A stretch of 63,844 nt of DNA from NCBI GenBank assembly GCA_902766885.1, contig CACXFS010000065.1:1-63844 (forward strand). Direction: 5' to 3'. The stretch's first letter is position 1. Every line of letters starts with the position of its first letter. Below, piece by piece: positions 9,537 to 17,465 of the stretch. Source of the DNA: an uncultured Ruminococcus sp. GTDB taxonomy: Bacteria > Bacillota > Clostridia > Oscillospirales > Acutalibacteraceae. The position numbers and the translations under genes are program-made. Below the pieces are notes generated by a model. It did no database searches, was not told where the DNA came from, and saw nothing but the letters and a program-made list of their open reading frames with translations.

Positions 9537-9620
9537 GTCCCTACGCTGGCATTATCCAAATCAGGTATTACGGTCGAAATGTCAATTCATTTCCTCTCAG
9601 CCCTCTTGAGCTCCCGCCTA
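9537..9620 (-). promoter_or_regulatory. TPP riboswitch (THI box)
   Basis: The minus strand shows the two hallmark arms of the thiamin pyrophosphate aptamer: GGGCTGAGAGG, and later ACCTGATTTGGATAATGCC followed by AGCGTAGGGA. The first arm holds the pyrimidine-sensing CUGAGA and the second the diphosphate-sensing segment. The terminator that follows shows transcriptional control: TPP binding should favour termination before thiS. Confidence 0.96.
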
Positions 9621-9635
9621 TATTAAATTATCTAT

Positions 9636-9664
9636 AGTATATTCCTCTTTTTTAAAAATGTAAA
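9636..9664 (-). promoter_or_regulatory. Promoter of the thiamin operon
   Basis: On the minus strand, TTTACA (9664-9659) and TATACT (9641-9636) are separated by exactly 17 bases. The predicted start of transcription lies just before the riboswitch. Confidence 0.8.
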
Positions 9665-9710
9665 TACCTTTTTGATTAAAAACAAAAAATCCGTGCATTT
9701 GATATCCTTT

Positions 9711-9721
9711 TGTGCTATAAT
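9711..9721 (+). promoter_or_regulatory. Extended -10 promoter of tex
   Basis: TGTGCTATAAT contains a perfect TATAAT with a TGn extension, 31 bases before the tex start. No good -35 box is visible, which is common for extended -10 promoters. Confidence 0.6.
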
Positions 9722-9751
9722 TTAGTAGAAATATTACCAATGGAGGATATA

Positions 9752-11899
9752 ATGGAGTACTCACAAATTTTAGCACAACAGTTCAATATAAAAGAGGAGT
9801 ATGCAAAAAATATTATCACACTGCTTGATGACGGCAACACAATTCCGTTTATTGCACGTTATAGAAAAGAAATGCACGGTTCGATGGACGACCAGCTAAT
9901 CAGAGAATTCAGTGAAAAGCTTGAATACCTGCGTGGCCTTGATAAGCGCAGAGAAGAAATACGTTGTTTAATTTATGCACAGGAAAAGCTTACGAACGAA
10001 ATTTCCGAATTACTTGACAAGGCGTCTACTTTATCAGAGCTTGAAGATATTTACCGTCCCTACAGACCAAAGCGAAAGACAAGAGCGTCTGTTGCTAAGG
10101 AAAAAGGACTTGAACCTCTGGCGCTTGAAATCATAAAACAGGATAACTCATTTAATCCAAATGTTGATGCAGAAAAATATATAGATGAAGAAAAGGGCGT
10201 AGCAACGGCACAAGACGCAATTCAAGGAGCAATGGATATAATAGCCGAGCAGGTGTCCGACAGCGCAGAAATCAGAAAAAGAGTCAGAAATCTCACAACA
10301 ATGAACGGCGTAGTAGTATCAACAGCTACCGATTCAGAAACGGAAAGCGTATATACAACATATTATGATTTTAAAGAGCCCGTTAAGAAAATAGCAGGGC
10401 ATAGGTTGCTTGCAATTAACCGAGGTGAGAAAGAGGGCTTTTTAAAGGTTTCCATTGAATCAGACAGCGAAAAACCTCTTAATATAATTTACCGTTTGCT
10501 CGACAAAGGAACAAATCCGCTTTGCTCTGATATTATCAGAGAAGCCTGTACTGATGCTTACAACCGACTGATTTTTCCGTCAATTGAGCGTGAAATCAGA
10601 AATGAATTAACCAAAACAGCATCGGAAAATGCAATGAAAGTTTTTGCAGTAAATCTGAAACAGCTTCTTATGCAGCCGCCGGTTAAGGGCAAAACCGTAA
10701 TTGGACTTGATCCCGGTTACAGAACAGGATGTAAAGTGGCTGTTGTTGACGATACAGGTAAAGTGCTTGACACTTCCGTTATCTATCCAACACATTCGGA
10801 TAAGAAAATTGAGGAGTCGAAGCAGAAGCTTTTACAGCTTATTAAGAAATACCATGTTGATATTATTTCTATCGGTAACGGCACAGCAAGCAAGGAAACC
10901 GAAATGTTCACTGCTGATGCAATCAAGGAAGCAGACCATACCGTTTATTATATGGTTGTAAACGAGGCTGGGGCGTCGGTTTATTCCGCATCAAAGCTTG
11001 CCGCCACAGAGTTGCCGGAGCTTGACCTTACACTGAGAAGTGCGGTTTCAATAGCAAGACGACTTCAGGATCCGCTTGCAGAGCTTGTAAAAATTGAGCC
11101 TAAGGCAATCGGAGTAGGGCAGTATCAGCACGATATGCCGCAGAAAAGACTAGGTGAAACACTTGACGGTGTTGTAGAAGACTGCGTAAACTCGGTAGGT
11201 GCAGATTTGAATACTGCATCTCCTGCACTCCTTTTAAGAGTTTCCGGACTTAATTCAACAGTATGCAAAAACATTGTGGCGTATAGGGAAGAAAACGGAG
11301 CATTTTCCTCACGTGCAGAGCTTAAAAAAGTACCGAAACTCGGTCCAAAAGCATTTGAACAGTGCGCAGGATTTTTGAGAGTTCCTGAAAGCAAAAATCC
11401 GCTTGATAATACAGGCGTTCACCCCGAAAGCTACAAGACTGCAAAGGAGCTTTTAAATCTACTTGATTATTCTGATAAAGAAATAAAGTCGGGCAAATTT
11501 CTCGATTTGCAGTCAAGAGTAAAATCATATGGTACGAAATCGCTTGCAGAAAAGCTCGAAATCGGTTTACCTACTCTTGATGACATAGTAAAAGAGCTTT
11601 CAAAACCGGGAAGAGACCCGCGTGATGAAATGCCTGCTCCGATGCTGCGCAGTGATATTCTAGATATAAAGGACCTAAAAGAGGGAATGGAGCTTAAAGG
11701 AACAGTGCGTAATGTAATTGACTTCGGTGCATTTGTTGATATCGGTGTTCATCAGGACGGACTTGTTCACATATCGCAGATTTGCGACAAATATATCAAG
11801 CACCCGGGCGAAGTGTTAAAAGTAGGCGACGTTGTAAATGTTAAGATTTTATCGGTTGACCCTGATAAAAACAGAATTTCCCTTACAATGAGATTTTAA
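9752..11899 (+). CDS. tex: Tex-family RNA-binding protein (S1 domain)
   Basis: This 715-residue protein has the full Tex layout: an N-terminal helical region with NTIPFIARYRKEMHG, a YqgF/RNase H-like domain starting at about residue 320 (VIGLDPGYRTGC), a helix-hairpin-helix section (LNTASPALLLRVSGL) and a C-terminal S1 domain (GTVRNVIDFGAFVDIGVHQ). Tex proteins bind nucleic acid and are conserved transcription-associated factors. The precise role in Clostridia is unknown. GGAGG seven bases before ATG 9752 sets the start. An in-frame ATG at 9710 lies in the promoter and is rejected. Confidence 0.94.
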   Translation: MEYSQILAQQFNIKEEYAKNIITLLDDGNTIPFIARYRKEMHGSMDDQLIREFSEKLEYLRGLDKRREEIRCLIYAQEKLTNEISELLDKASTLSELEDIYRPYRPKRKTRASVAKEKGLEPLALEIIKQDNSFNPNVDAEKYIDEEKGVATAQDAIQGAMDIIAEQVSDSAEIRKRVRNLTTMNGVVVSTATDSETESVYTTYYDFKEPVKKIAGHRLLAINRGEKEGFLKVSIESDSEKPLNIIYRLLDKGTNPLCSDIIREACTDAYNRLIFPSIEREIRNELTKTASENAMKVFAVNLKQLLMQPPVKGKTVIGLDPGYRTGCKVAVVDDTGKVLDTSVIYPTHSDKKIEESKQKLLQLIKKYHVDIISIGNGTASKETEMFTADAIKEADHTVYYMVVNEAGASVYSASKLAATELPELDLTLRSAVSIARRLQDPLAELVKIEPKAIGVGQYQHDMPQKRLGETLDGVVEDCVNSVGADLNTASPALLLRVSGLNSTVCKNIVAYREENGAFSSRAELKKVPKLGPKAFEQCAGFLRVPESKNPLDNTGVHPESYKTAKELLNLLDYSDKEIKSGKFLDLQSRVKSYGTKSLAEKLEIGLPTLDDIVKELSKPGRDPRDEMPAPMLRSDILDIKDLKEGMELKGTVRNVIDFGAFVDIGVHQDGLVHISQICDKYIKHPGEVLKVGDVVNVKILSVDPDKNRISLTMRF

Positions 11900-11908
11900 G
11901 AAATGAAT

Positions 11909-11947
11909 AACGGCTGATTTGAAATGTAGTAGTTCAAATCAGCCGTT
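11909..11947. terminator. Bidirectional terminator between tex and the DUF188 gene
   Basis: A perfect 15-bp inverted repeat, AACGGCTGATTTGAA and its complement, with a nine-base loop lies between two converging genes. The T-runs are short on both sides. The outer stem matches that of the hairpin at 17414. Confidence 0.75.
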
Positions 11948-11951
11948 TATA

Positions 11952-12401
11952 TCATTTATTTAATATTTTATTTATTAGGTTTTCAAAAGAAGCTTCAAAC
12001 CTTTCATCATCAGCCTGCGTGCGCTTTTTGGGACCTTTAAGGTGATTTTTACTTTTTGACATTCTTGCTTTTTTGGCAAGATGCCTGTCCATTAGTAAAC
12101 CACCAATGTTATCATCAGTAAAAACTTTTCCCGACTGATGAATACAGTAGCCTCCCTTTGAAAGCACCATAGCAGCAACTCCGTAATCCTGCGTTACTGC
12201 AACATCGCCCTTCTGACACATATTTACAAGTGCAAAGTCAACTGCGTCTGAGCCCGAACCGATAATCTTCACTTCACTGTAATTTGTATTCATAACGTGA
12301 CTTGTGTCGCAAAGTAAAACAGTAGGAATGTTGTATCTTCTTGCAACTTTTTCAACTTGTTTTACAACAGGGCAAGCATCAGCGTCAACAAGAATTTTCA
12401 T
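11952..12401 (-). CDS. YaiI/YqxD family protein (DUF188)
   Basis: This 149-residue protein begins ILVDADACPVVKQVEKVARRY and contains QDYGVAAMVLSKGG and HLAKKARMSKSKNHLKGP, the signatures of the YaiI/YqxD family (PIN-like fold, DUF188). The conserved acidic residues of the N-terminal DADACP motif are present. The function is not established. The gene starts three bases after the cyclophilin stop and is likely co-transcribed with it. Confidence 0.92.
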   Translation of the reverse strand: MKILVDADACPVVKQVEKVARRYNIPTVLLCDTSHVMNTNYSEVKIIGSGSDAVDFALVNMCQKGDVAVTQDYGVAAMVLSKGGYCIHQSGKVFTDDNIGGLLMDRHLAKKARMSKSKNHLKGPKKRTQADDERFEASFENLINKILNK

Positions 12402-12404
12402 TTA

Positions 12405-13079
12405 TCAGTCTTCTATTGTTATTGTGTTTATAACAGGCTTTTTGCCTTCTGCAACTGTACCGTTATCATCGGTTACGGGAGTTTCCTCACAGATTTTGTC
12501 AACAATATCCATACCGTCGGTAACATGACCGAATGCTGCATACTGACCGTCAAGGAAAGTGCTGTCCTCATGAACGATGAAGAACTGTGAGCTTGCACTG
12601 TTGTAAAGCTGAGAACGAGCCATTGAAATTACGCCTCTCTTGTGAGATATGTTGTTAGTCACGCCGTTCTGAGAAAACTCACCCTTGATCTCTTCATCAC
12701 TTCCGCCTGTGCCGTCACCTTTGGGGTCACCGCCCTGCATCATAAAGCCTTTGATAATTCTGTGGAAAGTAAGACCGTCATAAAAGCCTTCTTTTGCAAG
12801 CTTTACGAAGTTTGTAACTGTAATAGGCGCTGTATCCGCATCAAGTTCTAAGGAAATCTTACCGTAATCCTTAATATCAATTACAGCATTAATCTTGCCT
12901 GAAAGCAGATTTTCGTCTGTTGAAGCTTCTGAAACAGCCTCAGTAGCCTTTGAAGATGTGTCAGAGCTTGAAGATTCTCCGGAGCAACCGCTCAGAACAG
13001 CCATTGATACAATTAAAGCAATTGCACAAATCAAGCTTAAAAATTTAATAGAAGCAGATTTTAAATTTGTTTTAGTCAT
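12405..13079 (-). CDS. Lipoprotein peptidyl-prolyl isomerase (cyclophilin)
   Basis: A secretion signal with lipobox VLSGC (Cys about residue 32) leads into a Ser/Thr/Glu-rich linker and then a cyclophilin domain (about residues 60-224) with LTFHRIIKGFMMQGGDPKGDGTGG and SQFFIVHEDSTFLDGQYAAFG. These include the FHR, QGGD and QFF elements of the active site. The enzyme should sit on the outside of the cell membrane and help fold exported proteins. It is shorter than eukaryotic cyclophilins, as bacterial forms are. Confidence 0.94.
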   Translation of the reverse strand: MTKTNLKSASIKFLSLICAIALIVSMAVLSGCSGESSSSDTSSKATEAVSEASTDENLLSGKINAVIDIKDYGKISLELDADTAPITVTNFVKLAKEGFYDGLTFHRIIKGFMMQGGDPKGDGTGGSDEEIKGEFSQNGVTNNISHKRGVISMARSQLYNSASSQFFIVHEDSTFLDGQYAAFGHVTDGMDIVDKICEETPVTDDNGTVAEGKKPVINTITIED

Positions 13080-13198
13080 ACTAAAAACCCTTTCGTAATT
13101 TAATCAAAGTTATTTTAACATTTTATTCTTCTTAAATCAACTGTATTTATATAAAATTCATCATATTATAGTACTGGAAATTAAAAAATAATAAATAC

Positions 13199-13227
13199 TT
13201 GACAATTAAGTTAAAAACAAGTAAAAT
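13199..13227 (+). promoter_or_regulatory. Promoter of tRNA-Ser
   Basis: A consensus TTGACA (13199-13204) is followed after 17 bases by TAAAAT (13222-13227). The tRNA begins 21 bases later. Confidence 0.75.
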
Positions 13228-13248
13228 ATATACTTGTCAGATAAATAC

Positions 13249-13337
13249 GGAGACGTATCGAAGTGGTCATAACGGGACTGACTCGAAATCAGTTGTACCT
13301 TTTGGTACCGTGGGTTCGAATCCCACCGTCTCCGCCA
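13249..13337 (+). tRNA. tRNA-Ser (anticodon CGA)
   Basis: The 89-base sequence folds as a class II tRNA. The acceptor stem is GGAGACG pairing with CGTCTCC, followed by G and an encoded CCA. The anticodon stem ACTGA/TCAGT encloses loop CTCGAAA with anticodon CGA. The long variable arm is TACC-TTTT-GGTA, and the T arm is GTGGG-TTCGAAT-CCCAC. It reads UCG serine codons. It stands alone, with its own promoter and terminator. Confidence 0.97.
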
Positions 13338-13340
13338 ATT

Positions 13341-13370
13341 AGACGTCAGTTAACTCTGACGTCTTTTTTT
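13341..13370 (+). terminator. Terminator of tRNA-Ser
   Basis: AGACGTCAG and CTGACGTCT form a perfect 9-bp stem around TTAACT, followed by seven or more T. Confidence 0.92.
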
Positions 13371-13420
13371 ATTTAGTTTACTTTCTAATTTAGCAGTTTT
13401 GTCGATAATGAAATTTGTGA

Positions 13421-13450
13421 GCGGCGTCACGCCGTCGAGTGCCTCGACAC
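13421..13450 (+). repeat. Dispersed element copy B (core GTCGAGTGCCTCGACAC)
   Basis: The 17-base core at 13434-13450 is identical to those at 3306 and 53782. Just before it lies another small hairpin, GGCGTCACGCC. The sequence after the core does not clearly resemble the flanks of the other two copies. It lies between the tRNA-Ser terminator and the MerR promoter. Confidence 0.55.
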
Positions 13451-13545
13451 TCAGAGCGTATATTGAGTCATTATTTTTTGATAATTTCTCGTGAGAGCTT
13501 TCTTTGTTATTAATTCAAAAAATTTACAAAATATTAAAAAATGTC

Positions 13546-13576
13546 TTGACTCTTACGTTACGTCATAGTATATACT
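13546..13576 (+). promoter_or_regulatory. MerR-type promoter with 19-bp spacer
   Basis: TTGACT (13546-13551) and TATACT (13571-13576) are 19 bases apart. The spacer carries ACGTTACGT within TGAC-N11-GTCA. Over-long spacers with a dyad are the hallmark of promoters activated by MerR-family twisting, and this one drives the MerR gene itself, so autoregulation is likely. Confidence 0.75.
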
Positions 13577-13598
13577 CATAATCAAGGGAGGCGATTAA

Positions 13599-14339
13599 AT
13601 GAAGCTACACATAAAAGAATTTGCAAAACTGACGGGAGTGAGCGTGCGCACGCTGCACTTTTACGACGAAATCGGACTGCTGAAGCCGTCTTCTGTTGAC
13701 GAACAGAACGGATACCGCTTTTATGACGAGTATGCTTTGACTCGAATGCAGGAAATTTTGTTCTACCGTGAGCTCGATTTTCCTCTTAAAGAAATCCGGA
13801 TGATTTTATCCTCTCCCGATTACGACAAACAAAATGCGCTGAAAGAGCAGAAACACTTGCTAACGCTGAAAAAAGAGCGTCTTGAACGGCTCATTTCGGC
13901 ACTTGACGGCGCAATGAAAGGAGAAATTGTAAGTATGAGTGTTTTTGATAACAGTGAATTTGAAGCAAAGTGCGAAGAATATGCGAAAGAAGCAAAGAAA
14001 AAGTGGGGTGATACTGCCGCTTACAAGGAGAGTGCTGAAAAAACCGCAGACTATTCAGATGATAAGTGGAAGCAGTTAAACTCCGTTATGGAAGAAAGAA
14101 TCGCAGAATTTGCAGACTGCAAAAGAAAGGGCTTTGCTCCCATAAGTACGGAAGCGCAGGCGCTTGTTAAAAAATGGCAGGATTTTATCACCGAAAACTA
14201 CTACACCTGTACCAAAGTAATTCTTGCCGAACTTGGCGAAATGTATGTTGCCGATGAACGTTTTTGTAAAAATATAGATAGTCACGGTGATGGCACGGCG
14301 CAGTTTATGAGTGACGCAATTAAAGCATATTGCAAATAA
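13599..14339 (+). CDS. MerR-family regulator with TipAS-like effector domain
   Basis: The N-terminal 70 residues form a MerR winged helix (FAKLTGVSVRTLHFYDEIGLLKPS, NGYRFYDEYALTRMQEILFYREL). A coiled-coil dimer helix follows (about 75-110), then a C-terminal domain (about 125-246) containing WGDTAAYKESAEKT and a late GDGTAQFMSDAIKAY, which resembles the TipAS antibiotic-recognition domain of TipA and Mta. Such proteins bind bulky thiopeptides or other drugs and activate export or their own gene. A resistance target is not obvious next door, though an ABC exporter lies 1 kb downstream under a separate promoter. AGGGAGG sets the start. Confidence 0.88.
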   Translation: MKLHIKEFAKLTGVSVRTLHFYDEIGLLKPSSVDEQNGYRFYDEYALTRMQEILFYRELDFPLKEIRMILSSPDYDKQNALKEQKHLLTLKKERLERLISALDGAMKGEIVSMSVFDNSEFEAKCEEYAKEAKKKWGDTAAYKESAEKTADYSDDKWKQLNSVMEERIAEFADCKRKGFAPISTEAQALVKKWQDFITENYYTCTKVILAELGEMYVADERFCKNIDSHGDGTAQFMSDAIKAYCK

Positions 14340-14358
14340 TTATGGTCTTTCTTAAGTT

Positions 14359-14396
14359 AAAAGCCGGAGCAGTTTATTTTGCTCCGGCTTTTCCTT
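14359..14396 (+). terminator. Terminator of the MerR gene
   Basis: AAAAGCCGGAGCA pairs perfectly with TGCTCCGGCTTTT around a short loop and is followed by CCTTTATT. It separates the MerR gene from the next operon. Confidence 0.88.
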
Positions 14397-14444
14397 TATT
14401 CTTGATTTAAGTTTAATTTATTTTTAACAATTTGTAAAATATAC

Positions 14445-14473
14445 TTGACAAATTGCTACTCTAACTGTATAAT
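14445..14473 (+). promoter_or_regulatory. Consensus sigma-A promoter of the ABC exporter operon
   Basis: TTGACA (14445-14450) and TATAAT (14468-14473) both match consensus exactly and are separated by 17 bases. The first gene starts 43 bases downstream. A promoter this strong with an XRE gene in the operon suggests control by repression. Confidence 0.85.
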
Positions 14474-14515
14474 AATATACATTGAAGAATTTTTATACAT
14501 AAAGGAGACTTTTAT

Positions 14516-15055
14516 ATGTCAGACTACACTATTGGTTTTTTTATCGGCTTTTTCGTTGTCATAACCATATCTCTGATTATAGCTATTGTTTTAAAATGTA
14601 AAAATAATCATGTAACAGAATATGATGAACGACAGCTTATTGCAAGAAATACAGCGTACAAATATTCTTTCTTTACGCTCGTATTTTACTGTATTCTATG
14701 TGGTATGCTTGATATCGCTGAAATAAAATGGGCAGAAACAGTAATACAAATGTTTCTCGGAATGTTTTTGTCAGTAGCGGTTTTTGTAGTTATATGCATT
14801 TCCAAGGACGCTTATTTCGGTATAGAAAAAGGTAAAAATAATATTCGTACTTTTTTATTATTATCGGTAATAATTACTGTGATACAGCTATTTAATTTCA
14901 TATACACTGTGTTTATTGAAAAAGACTCAATAATTACAGACGGAATGTTAAACAGCGAAGTAACACCTTTATTGTGTGCTGTTGCATTTTTAATAATGAT
15001 AATTGCAACGGTAATCAAAATTGTTATCAGCAAGAAAGAGCGTGAAGAAGAATGA
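14516..15055 (+). CDS. Unnamed four-helix membrane protein
   Basis: This 179-residue protein has hydrophobic segments at about residues 5-25, 45-65, 73-95, 105-125 and 145-168, so four or five membrane helices. A short polar stretch after the first helix carries EYDERQLIARNTAYKY, a motif I recognise in small membrane proteins encoded next to XRE regulators, but I cannot name the family with certainty. The stop overlaps the start of the XRE gene (ATGA), which indicates coupled translation. A sensory or accessory role for the adjacent regulator/exporter is inference from position only. Confidence 0.75.
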   Translation: MSDYTIGFFIGFFVVITISLIIAIVLKCKNNHVTEYDERQLIARNTAYKYSFFTLVFYCILCGMLDIAEIKWAETVIQMFLGMFLSVAVFVVICISKDAYFGIEKGKNNIRTFLLLSVIITVIQLFNFIYTVFIEKDSIITDGMLNSEVTPLLCAVAFLIMIIATVIKIVISKKEREEE

Positions 15056-15252
15056 AAAATCTCAGGCTCAAAAGCGCAAGGGCGGCGCTTGACATTTCAC
15101 AACAACAGCTAGCCGAAATGGTTGGCGTATCACGTCAGACGATTTCTGCAATAGAAAAGGGCGACTATAACCCTACAATAAATCTATGTATATCAATCTG
15201 CAAAGTTCTCGGTAAAACTCTTGATGAACTTTTCTGGGATGAAAATAAGTAA
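15052..15252 (+). CDS. Small XRE-family transcriptional regulator (YozG-like)
   Basis: The 66-residue protein is almost entirely one helix-turn-helix: QQQLAEMVGVSRQTISAIEKGDYNPTINL, ending in GKTLDELFWDENK. Such minimal XRE proteins are common in Firmicutes beside membrane proteins and ABC exporters. It overlaps the upstream membrane gene by four bases and lies 14 bases before the ABC ATPase, so all four genes form one transcript. It probably represses that operon. No operator stands out near the promoter. Confidence 0.9.
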   Translation: MKNLRLKSARAALDISQQQLAEMVGVSRQTISAIEKGDYNPTINLCISICKVLGKTLDELFWDENK

Positions 15253-15266
15253 TTTTGGAGGAAAGT

Positions 15267-16181
15267 ATGAAACTTGAGATAAAAAATATTTATAAAAGTT
15301 TCGGCAGTAAAAAGGTATTGAAGGGAGTATCATTTTCTGCCGAAAGCGGAGAGGCCTTTGGTTTGCTCGGCAGAAACGGGGCAGGCAAAACAACTTCAAT
15401 CAGAATTTTAATGGACGTATTTGCTCCCGAGAGCGGTGAAGTTCTTATTGACGGAAAGCCTGTGGATTACAAAAAAATACGCATCGGATATCTCCCGGAA
15501 GAAAGAGGACTTTACCCCAAAAAGAGAATAATCGACCAGCTTGTTTATTTTGCAGAGCTTAACGGTCTGGCAAAACGTGACGCAGTAAAAGCAGTAGATT
15601 TCTGGCTTGAACGCCTAAAAATGAGTGAATACAGAAACAAAAGACTCGATACGCTTTCAAAGGGAAATCAGCAGAAAATCCAGCTTATTACTGCGCTTGC
15701 ACATAATCCGCAGATTATTATTCTTGACGAGCCGTTTTCAGGACTTGACCCTGTTAATGCTATGTTGCTTAAAGACGTAGTAAAAGAGCAGATTGAAAAG
15801 GGCAAAATCGTGCTGTTTTCAAGTCATCAGATGAATTACATAGAGGAATTTTGCAGTAAAATAGGAATAATCAATAACGGAGAGATTGTTTTACAGGGCA
15901 GCCTGCACGATATTAAACGCAATTATGTTCGTGATCGTCTTGTTGTAAGAACTGAATATCCCGAAAAGATTGTTGACATGCTCGGCTCACAATGCTCAGT
16001 TAATGAAAGAGGAGAGCTTATTATCAAACTTAAATCTGCCGGAGATAAGCAAATGATGATGAGAGAACTTACAGAAAATTTTGATATTGACGAAATAAAA
16101 GTTTACGAGCCTTCTCTTAACGATATTTTCGTTCAGTACACAAGCAATGGGGAAAAGGAGGATAAAAATGAAACAGTTTAA
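15267..16181 (+). CDS. ABC transporter ATP-binding protein (NatA-like)
   Basis: This 304-residue ATPase has Walker A GRNGAGKTTS (about residues 36-45), a signature LSKGNQQK, Walker B IIILDEPFSGLDP and a switch His in LFSSHQMNYIEE. The LSKGNQQK form and a C-terminal extension after residue 215 are typical of the NatA/ABC-2 export group. GGAGG before ATG 15267 sets the start. A TTG at 15255 would place the ribosome site inside the gene and is rejected. The end overlaps the permease gene by 14 bases. Confidence 0.94.
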   Translation: MKLEIKNIYKSFGSKKVLKGVSFSAESGEAFGLLGRNGAGKTTSIRILMDVFAPESGEVLIDGKPVDYKKIRIGYLPEERGLYPKKRIIDQLVYFAELNGLAKRDAVKAVDFWLERLKMSEYRNKRLDTLSKGNQQKIQLITALAHNPQIIILDEPFSGLDPVNAMLLKDVVKEQIEKGKIVLFSSHQMNYIEEFCSKIGIINNGEIVLQGSLHDIKRNYVRDRLVVRTEYPEKIVDMLGSQCSVNERGELIIKLKSAGDKQMMMRELTENFDIDEIKVYEPSLNDIFVQYTSNGEKEDKNETV

Positions 16182-17406
16182 AACAATCTTGAAGTTTGAG
16201 TTGCTAAACTATATTAAAAATAAAGTATTTGTGGGAATAACAATTTTTCTCGTTGCGGCAATTGCAGTAGTTATGTTTTTTCCGTATATTGCAGAAAATT
16301 TAGGTTCGCAATCTACTGATTCAACAGATTCAAAGCCTGTAATGCTGATTGTCAATGAAGCATATGATAACTCTGATATGTTGAAAGAGTCATTTTCCTT
16401 AGCTTTCACAGACTATGATGTTCGGATAACCGAGGATAGAATTGACAACATAAAAAGTTTGATAACATCAGAATCAGCAGAATGTGCTTTTGTCATCAAG
16501 AGTGATTCAAAATATGAATATTATGTAAACAACAATTCAATATACGATGAAAACACAATGATAGCTGATAACGTTCTACAGAACATTTATCGTGTAAATG
16601 CGTTGATAAATAACGGTGTGTCTTCTCAGGATGCCGATAAAATTATGAATGTTCAGATTGAGCACAACACAACAAGCCTCGGAAAAGACCAGACAAAAAA
16701 TTTTTTCTACACATACATAATGATATTTGCACTTTATATGGTAATTCTTCTTTACGGTCAGATGGTAGCAACAAATGTAGCTACGGAAAAAAGCTCCCGT
16801 GCAATGGAGCTTTTGATTACAAGTGCTAAACCTGTCAGTATGATGTTTGGAAAAGTAATTGCTTCCTGTATTGCTGGTCTTATCCAGCTTGTTGCAGTAT
16901 TCGGTTCTGCGTTCCTGTTTTATAATATGAACAAGTCATATTGGGACGATAATTTTATAATTAAATCAATATTTGATATGCCGCTTGATTTATTGCTTTA
17001 TATGCTTCTGTTCTTTATTCTCGGATTCTTTATTTACGCCTTTTTATACGGAGCAATCGGCTCAACTGCTTCAAAGGTTGAAGATATCAATACTTCTGTA
17101 ATGCCGCTTACGTTTATATTTATTGCCGCATTTATGGTTGTAATGTTCTCAATGTCATCAGGTTCTGTGGACAATGTGCTTATGAGAGTCTGCTCCTACA
17201 TCCCGTTTACATCGCCTATGGCTATGTTTACACGAATTGCAATGAGTACCGTTCCGATATATGAAATTATCATATCGGTTGTAATATTAATTGCTTCGGT
17301 AATCGGAATAGGCGTTATATCTGCAAAAATCTACCGTGTAGGTGTATTGCTTTACGGCACGCCGCCAAAAATCGGTGCAATCCTTAAAGCAATCAGAAAA
17401 TCTTAA
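16168..17406 (+). CDS. ABC-2 type permease (NatB-like)
   Basis: The 412-residue partner of the upstream ATPase has one N-terminal membrane helix (about 15-40), a large extracytoplasmic loop (about 45-175) and a block of five or six helices in the C-terminal half. The motif ATEKSSRAMELLITSAKPVSMMFGKV is the cytoplasmic coupling helix signature of NatB/YhaP-like permeases. The AAGGAGG ribosome site lies inside the ATPase gene. NatAB exports sodium in Bacillus subtilis, but close relatives export peptides or drugs, so the substrate is undetermined. Confidence 0.92.
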   Translation: MKQFKTILKFELLNYIKNKVFVGITIFLVAAIAVVMFFPYIAENLGSQSTDSTDSKPVMLIVNEAYDNSDMLKESFSLAFTDYDVRITEDRIDNIKSLITSESAECAFVIKSDSKYEYYVNNNSIYDENTMIADNVLQNIYRVNALINNGVSSQDADKIMNVQIEHNTTSLGKDQTKNFFYTYIMIFALYMVILLYGQMVATNVATEKSSRAMELLITSAKPVSMMFGKVIASCIAGLIQLVAVFGSAFLFYNMNKSYWDDNFIIKSIFDMPLDLLLYMLLFFILGFFIYAFLYGAIGSTASKVEDINTSVMPLTFIFIAAFMVVMFSMSSGSVDNVLMRVCSYIPFTSPMAMFTRIAMSTVPIYEIIISVVILIASVIGIGVISAKIYRVGVLLYGTPPKIGAILKAIRKS

Positions 17407-17413
17407 ATTCAGT

Positions 17414-17455
17414 AACGGCTGATATTCAAATTTTCTTCTGAATATCAGCCGTTTT
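17414..17455. terminator. Bidirectional terminator between the permease and hemW
   Basis: The 15-bp perfect stem AACGGCTGATATTCA has a ten-base loop, followed on the plus strand by TTAATC. The first ten bases are the same as in the hairpin at 11909. Confidence 0.78.
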
Positions 17456-17465
17456 AATCTATAGT

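Noticed and set aside
13249..17406. Genomic island inserted at tRNA-Ser
   Set aside because: The tRNA has its own terminator, no direct repeat of its 3' end was seen downstream, and there is no integrase next to it.
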